Assembly (NCBI GenBank): GCA_963513935.1 | Contig: OY740774.1 | Location: 87,748,385 to 87,812,384, forward strand | DNA from: Aphrophora alni | Lineage: Eukaryota; Arthropoda; Insecta; Hemiptera; Aphrophoridae | Length of the DNA: 64,000 nucleotides | Direction: 5' to 3' | Shown here: positions 46,326 to 57,961 of the stretch, in pieces | Numbering within the stretch: the stretch's first letter is position 1 | How the letters are laid out: every line of letters begins with the position of its first letter | Notes under the pieces: generated by a model | What the model saw: only the letters and a program-made list of their open reading frames with translations | What the model was told of the DNA's origin: nothing | The model's database searches: none | Made by a program: the position numbers and the translations under genes

Positions 46326-47209
46326 CGTTAAAAAAAAGTAATTTTCAAAACCAGCACGATCTATATCTCTCGAAAAATACCCGTACAAAAACCCCACTAT
46401 TAAAAAATATTTAATATTTCAAATTGGGTTCTACCGATTTCGTTAAAATTTTATTAAAACGTGAAAATTAAAGGCCCAAACCTGTCTGTAAAATAGCAAA
46501 TAAAAATATTACGGTTTAGGAATAATTAGTAAATAACAAAATTAACTTTTACCCCGTCATTAGAAGCTTGATTTATACACCTATGACTTAGGTCGAGAAC
46601 TTGTCAATGGCACAAACTAAAAAAAGTTTAGGCTCTTATTTAATTTTTTTATCAGACATCGTCCATGATTCATTCATTTTTTGATTGACAACTAAACGTG
46701 TTTTTGATGGTGATTAGTTTTTATTTTGTTTTGGAAATGGGTGATTGTAAAAGTTGTGCAAGTTTTTTGCAGGTTTTATTAAAAAATATCTTGGCTTGTA
46801 TAAGTCGAAGCGGGACACAACAAAATTTCAAATTGCTCCTTATGATTATCTCTATAACATTTAGCATGTAATTATTTAAATAACTAATACATTTTCAAAC
46901 AAATGAATACATGGCTAATTGTTGAGATTTTCTTACAAGTGTACCAATTGTTTTCTTTTTTTTTTTTTACAAAAATTCAAAAGATCAAAAATTGTATTTT
47001 TGTAAAATAGTTTATTTACTTAATCATGGTATACAAAATTCTAAAATTTTATGAAATCTTAGATCTATTAAAAAAATTTACCAATGTTCATGCAAAATAT
47101 TTGTACCTTAAATATTGAAAATTATAAAGAAACTAAATTTCAGAATGTATTTTACGACGAAATTATCGTTCATTTTGAAAACTACGCAAATAATAATTTT
47201 CTATTTCTA

Positions 47210-47405
47210 ACACAGTATTAATATTTTTCTTCACTCCAATGCAAGGATATAACTTCAACACGTCCCGTTTATGTCAGCAATTTATCTAGATTCCGTTAGG
47301 AAAATAAAATATTGCAAAATTGAACAAATCTGTGACTGGACTGGTAACTCATATACTCCACAGCTTATAGTTATATTTTACAGGATCGTGTTTAATTCTG
47401 GTAAT
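47210..47405 (-). repeat. Inner right arm of the 43.7-49.2 kb inverted structure
   Basis: Reverse-complement partner of 45220-45430, ending CAGGATCGTGTTTAATT. Confidence 0.65.
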
Positions 47406-47573
47406 AACTTTACTGATTAATATTTTACTCTTTTTACTGAAGAATTTAAATACTATTATAAGTGTAAAATAAATATTGAGCTTGACTTTGTGAGATGGTA
47501 TACTTGATAGAATAAAACTTGAACACATTTTCACCAAGTAAGTTAAAATAATATTTCAAGTGAAAAATATACT

Positions 47574-47651
47574 ACCTAGACTGGGAATTAAACACTGGAC
47601 AAAGGTTGTTGGCTTAACGCGTCAATGCTCTACCAACTGAGCTATCCTTAG
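47574..47651 (-). tRNA. tRNA-like sequence (pseudo-tRNA), inverted partner
   Basis: On the minus strand it carries the same A box, TAGCTCAGTTGGTAGAGC, but the anticodon stem has a mismatch (TTGAC/GCCAA) around loop GCGTTAA. The B box has decayed to GTGTTTAATTCCCAG. The two copies together imply an ancestor with GGTTCAATTCC. Confidence 0.5.
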
Positions 47652-47920
47652 TCGCTTCTCAGCATAGGAAGTACACTTCGCACTTGATTTTGCTTTTGCT
47701 GGAAATTTCGAATTTTCAAATTAATTACCTCGTTACAAACGACATTGAAATTAATATTTACTCAACTTCCAGGCGTTACGTATTTACTTATTGACTTTAA
47801 TATCAAGTTGATAAATGTTAATTTGAATGTCGTTTGTAAGGAGGTAATTAATTTTATAACTCGAAATTTGCAGCATAAGCAAAGTCATTTGTGAAGTTTA
47901 CGCCCTATGCTGGGAAGCAA

Positions 47921-47992
47921 CTAAGAATAGCTCAGTTGGTAGAGCATTGGCGCGTAAAGCCAAAGGTCCTGGGTTCATTTTCCAGTATCGGT
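47921..47992 (+). tRNA. tRNA-like sequence (pseudo-tRNA)
   Basis: Contains a perfect D-arm and A box (TAGCTCAGTTGGTAGAGC), an anticodon arm with a perfect 5-bp stem TTGGC/GCCAA around loop GCGTAAA, and a T-arm CTGGGTTCATTTTCCAG. The acceptor strands CTAAGAA and TATCGGT do not pair and base 33 is C instead of T, so it should not fold into a working tRNA. The formal anticodon would be GTA. It is best read as the tRNA-derived head of a repeat. Confidence 0.55.
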
Positions 47993-48119
47993 GTAGTATA
48001 TTTTTCACTTGGTAGCTGGTATAAAATAACATATAACCGTTAAAATCGATAAATTAAAATCAGTGAGTTATAGATCGCTCGTGCATCCCTGAAGATGGCG
48101 ACTTTGTCGTTGAAACGCT

Positions 48120-48949
48120 TTAAAAAAATAAACTTACTATTCGTGAGTTTTACTAATTTTTATACTATAATCAATAATAAACAACACAAAATTACTTCAC
48201 TTTATTTTTCAGATTTATACAAAGAACCAAAACATGACCTGTCTTTTCTCATTGCCATTACAACCCTAAGAGGGTCTTGGTCTGTTCCAAAACTTTTCTG
48301 ACGGATTTGCTGCTATCTCCGGCTATTTGTTTCCTTCTTCTGATCCTCATCACTCTTTACGTCCTTGTGGCATCATCTGTCCGCTTTTGTTTGCCAATCA
48401 TCTTCCTACATTGACTGCCCACCAGAGTGGCAATTCTTTGATTAACTCAGACTGTCCATACAATTCTTTGTTTTTATTCACTTAACATCGAATTTAGATA
48501 AAATCCAGTTTTCTTATATTTCGCTGTTAGTGTCTAGATCTCCGCATTTGTTGCTCTTATTTCTTCATCGACACTGTTATTATCAATCAGTAAATCTTGT
48601 ATTCTTTCAATACTATAATTATTAGGTTCAACTACTTCTACATATCTGTGTACCTCTCTTGAACTATCCGTACATTTAATGATCCAGCATCCTTCGACCC
48701 TTCCTCCAACTCAAATAAAGTTTCTTTGAATCTTTCAGAGTTTCTGTCCACCAAAAAATGTCTTTCTGTATAACCAAAATATTGTAATGTTCTGTCACAC
48801 AACACCAAAAATAATGTTCATAACAAAACTCTTCAAAAAAATTTTATACTACCCATGACAATAAAAAGCAATGTAATTTTATTACTTTTTCCCATTATTT
48901 CTTATGGTAGATGTATAACAGGTATCTTCTGCAAAACAATTTATAAATG
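48120..48949. other. Unannotated sequence after a GAAAC-hairpin motif
   Basis: A motif copy stands at 48089-48118. The 48300-48480 stretch is somewhat GC-richer but shows no recognised frame. Confidence 0.35.
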
Positions 48950-49200
48950 AATACGTAGATTAACACATATTTATAAATATTTGAAAATCATATTTAGCTT
49001 TAATTTAACTGCATAAGATAAATTACAGACGAGTCGTATTGAAATCAATACACTTGAGTGGAACTAATTAAATAAAGCAATTAGAATTGATATGTGGTGA
49101 TGGAAATTGCATCAATGTGAAATAGAAACTGCATTACTGACTGTTAGGAAATGTCTAATAGAATTATGTCAGCCAATTATATAACTTTGAGTCTTCATAT
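48950..49200 (-). repeat. Right arm of the ~5.5-kb inverted repeat
   Basis: Reverse-complement partner of 43640-43930. Confidence 0.65.
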
Positions 49201-49274
49201 GAAATCTCTGCACCTTCACACCAACCAAGCTTTCACAACAATCAATCTTCAATCTCCTCTGTCTACAACTTGTT

Positions 49275-49430
49275 TCATCTTTTATTATTCATACGTCTAA
49301 GGTCAACAGTGGCCATCACTCTAATAAGTCTTGGATTGTCCATTCTCCCTGTATGGTGAAGCAATTCTTTCATTCTTCTTCTAAGCATCCGGTCTTCTAC
49401 CATTCTCTTTACATGTCTCAACCACTTTCA
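49275..49430 (-). pseudogene. RTE-type reverse transcriptase C-terminal remnant (WLxHVxRM block)
   Basis: On the minus strand the frame reads WLRHVKRMVEDRMLRRRMKE, then GRMDNPRLIRVMATVDLRRM, and stops at 49275-49277. WLGHV.RM..DR is the signature near the C-terminus of RTE-type and related LINE reverse transcriptases. A stop codon lies just upstream of the tryptophan, so only this last block survives. Confidence 0.62.
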
Positions 49431-49880
49431 TCTTTAAACCTCCACAACTCGAACCAAATCCTTACCTTCAGTAACTTGTATGATTTTGTGTAGAATATCT
49501 ATCCTCCAAATCAGCTGATTTTACAATGTGAATGCCCGATCAAGGAGAGACTGAAACCCTTGGATTTTTAATAAATAACAGACAATCTCTCAAGACGAAC
49601 TTGTTAAGAAAATTCTAAAGTTTATTGATCTTACATGTCATCCTAGGGTTGTCTACGGGTACCAAACCATATATTTTCTATTTAGAAGCTCAAAATGCCC
49701 TTGTGGCTGGCGTGCAAAGGGAAACATCGCTAAATTGAAGACGGAAAAGAAACCCTTCAATTGAGTCCTTAATTATATCTCATCTCTTACGAGTGAAATT
49801 TATCTTTGTTAGTATTCGTCGTTAAAATACTCAGGAAATTTTCATCGGGTATTTCTGAATACGATGGTCGCGCCAGTGTT

Positions 49881-49968
49881 TTATACATTTTGAGCTTCGT
49901 AAATCTTGATTCCTAAACTGCGTATTTGAGTGATTCCTTGTCTGTTTCGATTTTTTATTCCTCTATTC
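49881..49968 (-). pseudogene. Weak LINE reverse transcriptase remnant
   Basis: The minus-strand frame reads NRGIKNRNRQGITQIRSL, then GIKIYEAQNV and a stop. It vaguely matches the (I/V)..RI..GN......L...K..IYKT block that precedes YGSETW in RTE-type proteins. Taken alone the match is poor. It is listed because clearer RT blocks lie on the same strand on both sides. Confidence 0.3.
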
Positions 49969-50585
49969 ATATATTTATCATAGTATATCATTACCTCCAG
50001 ATGCCTAAAACAAGAAACTCCTCCTACCTCATTTCTCTTACTATCAAGTCCCTCATTTGGTGAAGCACGCCTCTCAACGTTCTTCTATAGAGGGTACCGC
50101 TTGGAAAAGAACCGTGCCCCTGTTTTGTCTCGCGCTGGTAGAACTGTGTGGGAAGGGAGAGCCCGAGTTAGGCCAGACATACCCAGCCGCTGCTTCATTG
50201 CGTAGGGTTTAATTTTTGTTTTTCAAACCTACTACAGCGCTAAAAAACTGTGAACATGTATCGTTTATGTTCCTGACATCTACATTTAGTAACTTTAAAT
50301 ATTTTACAAAGTAAAAGACGTAAAAAGACATTAAATTGTAGGTTTTAAATTCCTTTATATTATGGCAAAAATTTAACAATGTATCTCCATCACCGCTCCA
50401 ATCCCCTCCCCCGCCATCGCCCCCGCATGCGTACGCGAGCCACTCTCGAGATGACGGTCCTGCGTAGGTTTCTTTCTGTCTGGTAGCCATATAGATACCT
50501 TGACTTCCGCCATTCTGCATATCTACTTTTTCTCTGAGCCTTCACACATCAAACCACATCTTGATCTTATTCAACAATCTATGCA

Positions 50586-50696
50586 TTATGTCTCATTTTC
50601 CAGTTCACGCTTACGTATCTTTCATAGCATGGGTCGTTCAAATATTCGGGGATTTTCATCTCATACTTTCACAGTCCAAGTCTTCGAACCATATGT
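50586..50696 (-). pseudogene. RTE-type reverse transcriptase remnant (YGSxTWT block)
   Basis: The minus-strand frame reads TYGSKTWTVKV, a stop, DENPRIFERPML, a stop, and KIRKRELENET. Apart from the two stops this follows the LTYGSETWTLTK.DENKL.IFERK.LR.I pattern of RTE-like ORF2. The order of RT blocks along 50.7-49.3 kb does not match an intact protein, so at least two fragments or a rearrangement are present. Confidence 0.7.
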
Positions 50697-51179
50697 GACA
50701 ACTGGTGTTTTTTTTAAATACTTCGTATTTCTTGTAATAAATTGATTCATAATCAAATTCTTATTTGCATAATATGTAGGATTCCCTGTGTTTATACTTT
50801 ATTCTTCTGATCATGTCGTTATCAAATATCATTGCACCCAAATATATCTAAGCATGAAACTCCTCCAAATGTCACATCCCAAAGGACTCTTTGATGTTTT
50901 TATATAATTAGTCTTTATTTCGTTTATAGTAAACTTGATTTTTTTCATATGAAATAATACCCTTTAAATAAACACTTTTTAAGCGTAGAATGAACTAGAC
51001 ACTCGTGTAAAGTTTGGACCATTTTGTGGAACTTCACAAGAAATTATTTTTTTATAATTATCTCTTATACATACAATAAAAATGTCATGTCGTTTGTTTA
51101 CAAAACGAAAACTGAATTAAAATCTAATTTTCATAACTAGTATTGATGGTTTAATTACTTGTTTAAAAATATTTGCTAT

Positions 51180-51840
51180 TTTTTTTTAAATTGAGAATGG
51201 TTTGGTAAATACAAAATTAATAATATTAACAGATTTCCAATTTGTGTTTCCGTTATAAATCTTTTTTTTTTTTTTTTTTTTAAACTACCCTTTTTTAAAC
51301 AAACAATCCACGGTATAACTTCATAAGATAAAGTGTGTATATTACAGTTGTCTACCGCCTCCACCAATCCAACCGTGGAAAGTGTAGAAATTTTAACATT
51401 TAAATGCAAATGGAGTCGGGTTGGAAATGTTTCGATTAGAGGGATAAAGTTATAAAAATTTAAAATATTTTCTACAACCATGCTAGACAGAGTGTATTAT
51501 GGTTTGTTCTAATTGATAGAATTTAAAATTAGAAGTAATTAACTTTTTGAATTTAATTTTGTTTAAATAACTCTATTAACTAAAAACCCATCTTGACTGT
51601 TATATTTGTATTTTTAATTAACAGAACTCTAATAAGCTGTACCCGGTCAACTTCCACTCGTAATAATCACCTTTTATTCAAAGTGGGCCCTCTCTCTGCT
51701 ACTTGTAAAAACGTAAATTGCTTTGCAGAAATCTTGGTGATTGTGATCTACCTACAATCATAGTGGTGATTTTGATCGGAAAAGTGACGACTTGAACCGT
51801 ATGATTACCAGAACATTTATAAATAATTAATAGATTTAGA
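51180..51840 (-). repeat. Segmentally repeated unit, copy 1, with tRNA-like part
   Basis: 51190-51540 matches 53560-53885 in direct orientation (AAATACAAAATTAATAATAT, ATTTAAATGCAAATGGAGTC, ATTAGAGGGATAAAGTT). It is followed by a section at 51728-51813 that on the minus strand resembles the A- and B-box regions of a Leu/Ser-type tRNA, though decayed. Confidence 0.65.
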
Positions 51841-52060
51841 GGAATAAAGTTATAAAATTTGAAATATTTCTAAATGACGCTAATATTATATAACACTTTG
51901 TGAACACACAAACAAAGTAAACAATTGTGTATAGATGTAATTTGCACAGAAGAAATCTTGCGATTGTGTGGGTTTAGAACCTACGACCATAGTGATCTTG
52001 ATCAGGGAAATGACGACTAAAACCTCGTGAATACCAGAATACATATAAATAGTTACTTGT
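51840..52060 (-). repeat. Segmentally repeated unit, copy 2, truncated
   Basis: Keeps only the 3' portion. On the minus strand it reads TTCACGAGGTTTTAGTCGTC and, 45 bp on, GTAGGTTCTAAACCCACAC. The latter is a decayed tRNA B box with its T-stem, so the unit probably contains a tRNA-derived SINE. Confidence 0.5.
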
Positions 52061-52669
52061 TCCTATTATTTGAAAGTAATGTGGTGTCTTTTATATAATA
52101 TCTTACATATATTTCTCGACTAAGAATACATTAAGATGATCTCCATCTAAATTTTTAATCTCATCTACAAATTTATGAAACGGGAACGTGCTATTAATCA
52201 TTAAGCTTTCAAATGGTACATCTAACAAATACACACGGTTCATTAATTCTGCACTTCTCATCGTCGTTGAATAGACATTTCCAAAACATAACCTCAACTA
52301 TTTGTTTTTTAAATTGTTGCAAGTAAAAGCTAATAAATAACGTGCACACAATTAAACAAACATTGTACAGTCATTGTTTGTGGTGCAGAATAGCTGGTAC
52401 ACGCAAAAATATGTTTTCAAACATCTCCTTTTGTTTAAACACTGGACCGAACAAACGAATGTTCTGTTGAACAACGGAAATGTTTGAAAGTGTTGCTATT
52501 CATGAACGTCCCTTGTTATTATAAAGCATTGATTTAACACTCGTTATCTGTTATATGTTAAACAATAAACAATGGTTGTGATTTGTTATATCCTGGTGTC
52601 ATCGTGTATTGTGAGTTGCATTCTAATAGTAGGTAATAGGAAATCAGCACTTTAACGGTTTTCTAGATG

Positions 52670-52890
52670 GTTTCACCACCACTGGCGATTCTGTCATGTA
52701 GGATATGAGAATCGTCCTACACTATAAAAAATACATTAATAATAAAGGTACAATACTGTATAAATTTCAGTAAACGTTAAATTAAGAAGCAATGTCGCTA
52801 CGGGATGACTAGTCGTGCGTGCAAAAATTTATTATAGAGTGACAGTACATACAATATTGAAGATGTTGTTTACTGTTTGAAAAACCTATG
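52670..52890 (+). repeat. Family A repeat, internally deleted
   Basis: Carries ATCGTCCTACACTA, TAAATTTCAGTAAACGTTAA, AAGAAGCAATG and ATATTGAAGATGTTGTTTAC. The GGCGTCCTCACTGAATC part is missing. Confidence 0.5.
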
Positions 52891-53549
52891 TTTACCTGAC
52901 TATTTTATAAATCCTATTCTGCTACCAATTATTTTCGAAGTTTTACATGTATTCTACAAAATTTAAAATTATTTAATAAGCCTATAATATTCTAAAATTT
53001 TCCTGTAAATCAACTGCACATAAAACTGATGGGTGGGAGTAAAATATAGTGAGTGGAGTGAAATAATACCTCATGTTAATAAAATGAAGTGTAATCGCAT
53101 TTATCGACACAAAATTATTTCCGATCCGTGCTTCCCTTTCGAATGACGGTCCATCAAAGCTGAAAACTGCAATGAAAATTTAATTTTAATACTATTATCA
53201 GTTTTATTATTTCTTTTAAAATATGGACATTTCATTGTTTCAAATGGAGGCAGAGAACTTTATTTTTACAAGGTCTATTAAAAAATGTAATATTTAAAAT
53301 GCTAACTGATCTTGTAGAACAATACCATTATTGAAATGCTAAAAGGTCAGTACTAATATTGGAAGGGTGTTTTACAATCTATTTTAAAAGTCGTGTACTA
53401 ATAAATGACCTAAAAATCTGTTTTTTGTTTTCGTAATTTAAGAATTATTTTGTTTGCCAATATACAATAACTTATAATATAAATTAACTATATCGTTTGG
53501 TTTTTAATAACTTTTATTGACGATTGCTTGGTTTAAAATATCGTTTTTT
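52891..53549. other. Unannotated AT-rich sequence
   Basis: No gene, repeat or RNA seen. Confidence 0.5.
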
Positions 53550-54230
53550 TTAAGGTTTATTAAATACAAAATTAATAATATTAACAGAATTCCAATTTAT
53601 GTTTATTTATAACTCATATTTTTAAAAAATGCTACCTTTTTTTTAAACAAACACTCCACTGTATAACTTCATAACATAAAATGTTTACGCTACTATAGTC
53701 TCCCGCTTCCACCAACCCAGGCGTGGAAAGTGTGGAAATTTTAACATTTAAATGCAAATGGAGTCGGGTTGGAAACATTTCGATTAGAGGGATAAAGTTG
53801 TAAAATTTGAAATATTTTCTACAATCATGCTAGACAGAGTTTACTATATTTTGTCCTATAATTGATACAATTTGAAATTAAAAGAAGGAAAGATAATTTT
53901 ACCATTAAGTATTTAAATTAAATTTTATTATAATAAATCTACTAATTAAAAACATAATTCTTCTTGACAGTAATATTTGTTATTTGTATTTATAAGAAAA
54001 AAAAACTTTTACTAGGTATTTACCGTGTTAACCACCGTTTATTCAAAGTAGGCCATCCCTCGACAGGTTGTAACGAAGTAAATTGGAAAGGAAAAATCTT
54101 GTGATTGATAGGAAATAAAACCTATGAATATAGTGGCGATCTTGATGAGAGAAATGACTACTTAAACCGCGTGGCTACCAGAATACTTATTAAATAGTTG
54201 TTCATATTATTTGAGTATTCTGGTGTATAC
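53550..54230 (-). repeat. Segmentally repeated unit, copy 3
   Basis: Direct copy of 51190-51840. The tRNA-like part (54095-54185, minus strand) starts TGGTAGCCACGCGGTTTAAG. This is the best preserved A-box-like region of the three. Confidence 0.6.
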
Positions 54231-54579
54231 CACGCGTAAATTTTACTAGTTTTACAACATCTCCTTCGATGATGATTTTTTTTTTCTGACAACCTGAATT
54301 GTTTAGAATGTTGCTGACCAATAGAGTTGCTTAAAAATTCGTTTTCCCTAAATTTGATGAAAATAGTAGTCGATTTTGATAAAATCATAATTTTTGTTTT
54401 GTTTTTATAACAGCTACCCCTAACGTTCGAGTTATGAAAAATTAATTGATATTTGCCTAAATTTTGCCTACATAGCAAACTTAATAAAAAGAGCCTCGTT
54501 TGGATTGTGGAGTACATAAACGATAGACACCATTATTTTTTTTTTCAACTTAGGGAACTTCAAATCGTAAATATCCGCG

Positions 54580-54584
<5 letters not shown>

Positions 54585-54676
<92 letters not shown>
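54585..54676. repeat. (TC)n-(AT)n compound microsatellite
   Basis: About 35 bp of alternating TC passes directly into about 55 bp of alternating AT. Confidence 0.96.
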
Positions 54677-54678
<2 letters not shown>

Positions 54679-54774
54679 ATTAATTTGTTTATAATACGTG
54701 TATATGAAAAATTGAAAAATAATCCCATCTTGTCAAAATTTTATCTAAATTATTTGAGTCGCTTTTGAGAAAAT

Positions 54775-55025
54775 CGTATCCTCAGAGGCTCACTTTAGTA
54801 TTTCCTTAGCAATTCTTAGCAACAGCTGGATCTATACATTTTTTTTTTTCATATAGTCTTTTTGGATCCCTCTCTTTCATCTATCCTTATCAAATGTCAC
54901 TTGACCAACTCTTGTTCTTTTCTAACCCTGACGCTATTAGAATATTCAAGGGCTTTATTCATCTTCTTTTCTTCTTTATATATAAGACCGAGAATTTTTT
55001 CGCCTTTAACAATCTAGAAGAAAAT
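54775..55025 (+). repeat. Family B repeat
   Basis: Full-length plus copy with an intact TTCTAACCCTGACGCTATTA section. Confidence 0.65.
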
Positions 55026-55639
55026 CGTAATTTTGTGTGTTTTTTTTTCTTATATCAGCTACCCCTAAATTTTGAGTTATTTATTTAAAAAACGAAAATA
55101 TCCCGAAGTATGTCCACATACCTAATTTGATTCCAATCAGCTTTTCGTCTGGAGAGCACTGCACATACTACAGACAGACATAATTCCAAAAACTTTTTGA
55201 ACTGACGAGTCCTCAAAACTAATATACTCCCAAAAAATTCGATAATGATTTTTTACCCATGACATCCCATACTCTGCTACGTTTAAAAATTAAAATTAAC
55301 ATCTATAAAGAATATAAATGATTTTCCTATTATCAAACCTCCTCAATATTCATATTTTGAACACAAGTCTTGAACGTTCTGATTCGATTAAGCTTCCTAA
55401 CGAATTCAGTCTCTGCATTTGTTATAATGGATGTTTGAACAAGTTTAAGTTAGATTGGTTAACATTTACTTAAGTTATTGTAGTACACGGACAAACAAGT
55501 AGAGAGCGCATTCAGAGGACAGTAGAGATGCTTCAACAATAGAGCAGTTCTTGTGTTCAAACTTTTTAACAACAATTTATGTATTGTGGTGATAAATTTG
55601 ATAATTATAGATTTTTGATATGGTTTAATCATACGTTTA

Positions 55640-55785
55640 TGTTTATAAAAACTAATACACGAAGTTTCGGAAGAATAAATCAACTCCCGTTACTAAGGGA
55701 TAAAATATAACATGAAAATAATATCACTTGATAACAGAAGTTGATTTAACTGTCGAAATCGTATATTAGTTTTTATAATAATGTA
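55640..55785. mobile_element. Small palindromic element
   Basis: TTATAAAAACTAATACACGA and AAATCAACTCC on the left pair with the right half ending TATATTAGTTTTTATAA. It shares the ACTTGATAAC-AGTTGATTTAA-CGAAA segment with the outer arms of the 22-kb foldback. Confidence 0.6.
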
Positions 55786-57746
55786 TGTGTATTAATCTGG
55801 TCAAGCTAGGTCTGTTTAGGCTAAATAGCATTTCATCTATGTTTTGTTTGTTACACAGTTACGGCCAAACAAGTGTACAAATCGTTGTTAGATTGAAAAA
55901 ATAAGGTTCTTTAAATAGGCTGAACGATATATGTAGAAATTTAAACCATATATATTCAGTATAAAATGGCGTCATGTAAGCTAAGATCTTAGCCGATTAT
56001 TATTCTATGAAATTTCCTGTATACAACAGTATAAAACACTTAATTTTATAAACCTATTGTATTAAAAAAATGTTCTGTGCAGCTTGCAGAACGTATTTTT
56101 GAGAATCTGTTAGTTTTGGGGGTTAAAGTATAATTACCAAATCAATATCTTCCATCAAACAATAAAACCTCATTTAATGAACTACAAAAAGTTGAGTTCT
56201 TTCATATACAATACTATCTCTTATAGTTCTTATATATCTGATGTTAGGTTAACATTGAGTTTAAATGTGACAAACTACCTTTAAAAAAGGTTTTATCATC
56301 TATTTTTTAATGCATTATTCCGAAAATTGTATTTATTTCTACTTTAGTTCTTTTTCCGCAGGAACTACTTGATATACCGTATTCAAATTTACTAAATGTT
56401 TGTTAAATTTTAACACGAGGTTACTTTGGTCAAAAAAAAAATTTTTTTTATTCATAAAAACAAAAATAAATTTAGAATTTTTTAAAATTAATTAATTAAA
56501 CGTTTTTTTTAAATCGTTCATCTTAAAAGTGTTAGAGGAACGTAGTATATATAACTCCAAATATATCAGCTGTAGTTTTTGTAGAACCTCAGAACAAAAC
56601 GCATTATTTATCATGGGGAAGCGGCAACTGCTAACCCCTTTAAAACAATTACTACACGATTATTCAAGTTATTTGAATACATTTCTGCATGTTTTTAAAT
56701 ATATGAAATCCTTTTTTACTGTATATTCATCATCAATAAATTGGACTAAAATATAAGCAGTAGTCGGAACGTTTACGCTTCCAAAGATTTAGGTCACCCG
56801 CCACCGAAGCCCACCAGAGATGTGGGTGAAGTATTTTTGTTTAGGTAAGATAATCAACCTTATCAAACCTAAGGTTTTGGTATGGTTTGTGTACAACGAT
56901 AAATACATAATATATTTTACTTCCACTGTGGTCTAAATGAATAATAAATCGTAACGCTACAGTAAACCATGAAATAAGCGGGGTGTTTTGTTCAAGTGTA
57001 CAGTAACTGCGGTATTGTTTAGTGTTATAGATCTATAAATATTGTGTAGCGTGGAAACCACATGAAGTTTCCAAGAACGATTTAAAGCGCCTAAAGAGTG
57101 AAGTACTTCATAGAACCGCTAATAACCAGTACATTATATAAATCCAAACATGTACTTGTTAATTTCTTTACGGAATTGATGTCCTTATTTTTACTGACAA
57201 CTAAACGCTAATATCCTCTATTATCGTTGTTAAAACAGTTGTATAAAAAGTAATTCAGTTATTTCCAGTATCCGCAGCTCTTCAGGAAATTAAATTCCTA
57301 CATTGACGATTCAGATCAGGGACTCAGTACAAACATAAAATAGAAACCAATATTGCATTAGTGTCCGTAAATTTAACAGCTCCAATCTTTGTCCGCTTGT
57401 AATGTGTATTTCTAACCTTTATTTGTGTGTTTTAATGCGCTTAATGGTCGTAAAATGAAATGTTCCTTATGTTTTGTGATAGGACATGTGTTTATCATCG
57501 TCCACCATCGAAGCAAGGTGGATCAAATACAGTCGTTATTTATTCTTTATGGTTTATTGCACTCGTAAAGTAATCGTTGTTTTCTATATCAGTGGATTTT
57601 AAAACACGAAGGTTGTAAAGGACAATTACAGGCAAGATTAATAATCTATACTGTATGACGATTACGTACTAGTCATAGGCTATAATGATAATCTGTATTT
57701 ATATTTCTTATTGGAGGAAAACAACATAAAATAAAGTTAATAGGTC
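55786..57746. other. Unannotated AT-rich sequence
   Basis: A 75-codon plus-strand frame (56529-56756) has no family signature. No repeat was recognised. Confidence 0.45.
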
Positions 57747-57748
57747 TA

Positions 57749-57961
57749 CTAATCCTTTAATTGAGGTATTTCTAACTCTACTACAGTCTCGGGTGAATCA
57801 CCCATCAGGTAAATAAAAATCTATTTCCAAATATACAACATTACACGAAACACAGTGTTGTATATTTGTAATTGTGTTTTTATTTTCCTGATGATGGATT
57901 ATTCATCCGAAACTTCAGTAGAGATAAGGTAAGAAATACTGTACCTAAATTAAAGGATTAG
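57749..57961. mobile_element. 213-bp TA-flanked palindrome with GAAAC-hairpin motifs
   Basis: Both ends read CTAATCCTTTAATT and are flanked by TA (57747-57748 and 57962-57963). The arms carry a CCTGATGATGGAT-loop-ATCCGAAAC motif on the plus strand (57887-57913) and a diverged counterpart on the minus strand (57786-57809) with the stem GGGTG/CACCC. The centre contains a second short palindrome, TATACAAC...GTTGTATA. Confidence 0.75.

Larger units (their letters stand above)
47557..48011. mobile_element. Palindrome with two opposed tRNA-like sequences
   Basis: The left end CAAGTGAAAAATATACTAC pairs with the right end GTAGTATATTTTTCACTTG. Further in, the two tRNA-like sequences face away from the centre, and then AATTACCTCGTTACAAACGA pairs with TCGTTTGTAAGGAGGTAATT around a centre near 47790. 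The arms are about 220 bp. It could be an inverted pair of tRNA-derived SINEs or a foldback element that captured a tRNA. Confidence 0.72.

Noticed and set aside
47574..47992. Functional tRNA genes
   Set aside because: Acceptor strands do not pair, the anticodon loop lacks T at position 33, and the sequences lie in a palindromic repeat.
50209..50520. 103-codon minus frame in a GC-richer stretch (possible first exon)
   Set aside because: The residues are low complexity (Gly/Asp) then AT-rich. No donor site or family similarity is convincing, and it lies among LINE debris.
54453..54683. Ser-Leu / Tyr-Ile repeat frame
   Set aside because: Translation of the (TC)n-(AT)n microsatellite.
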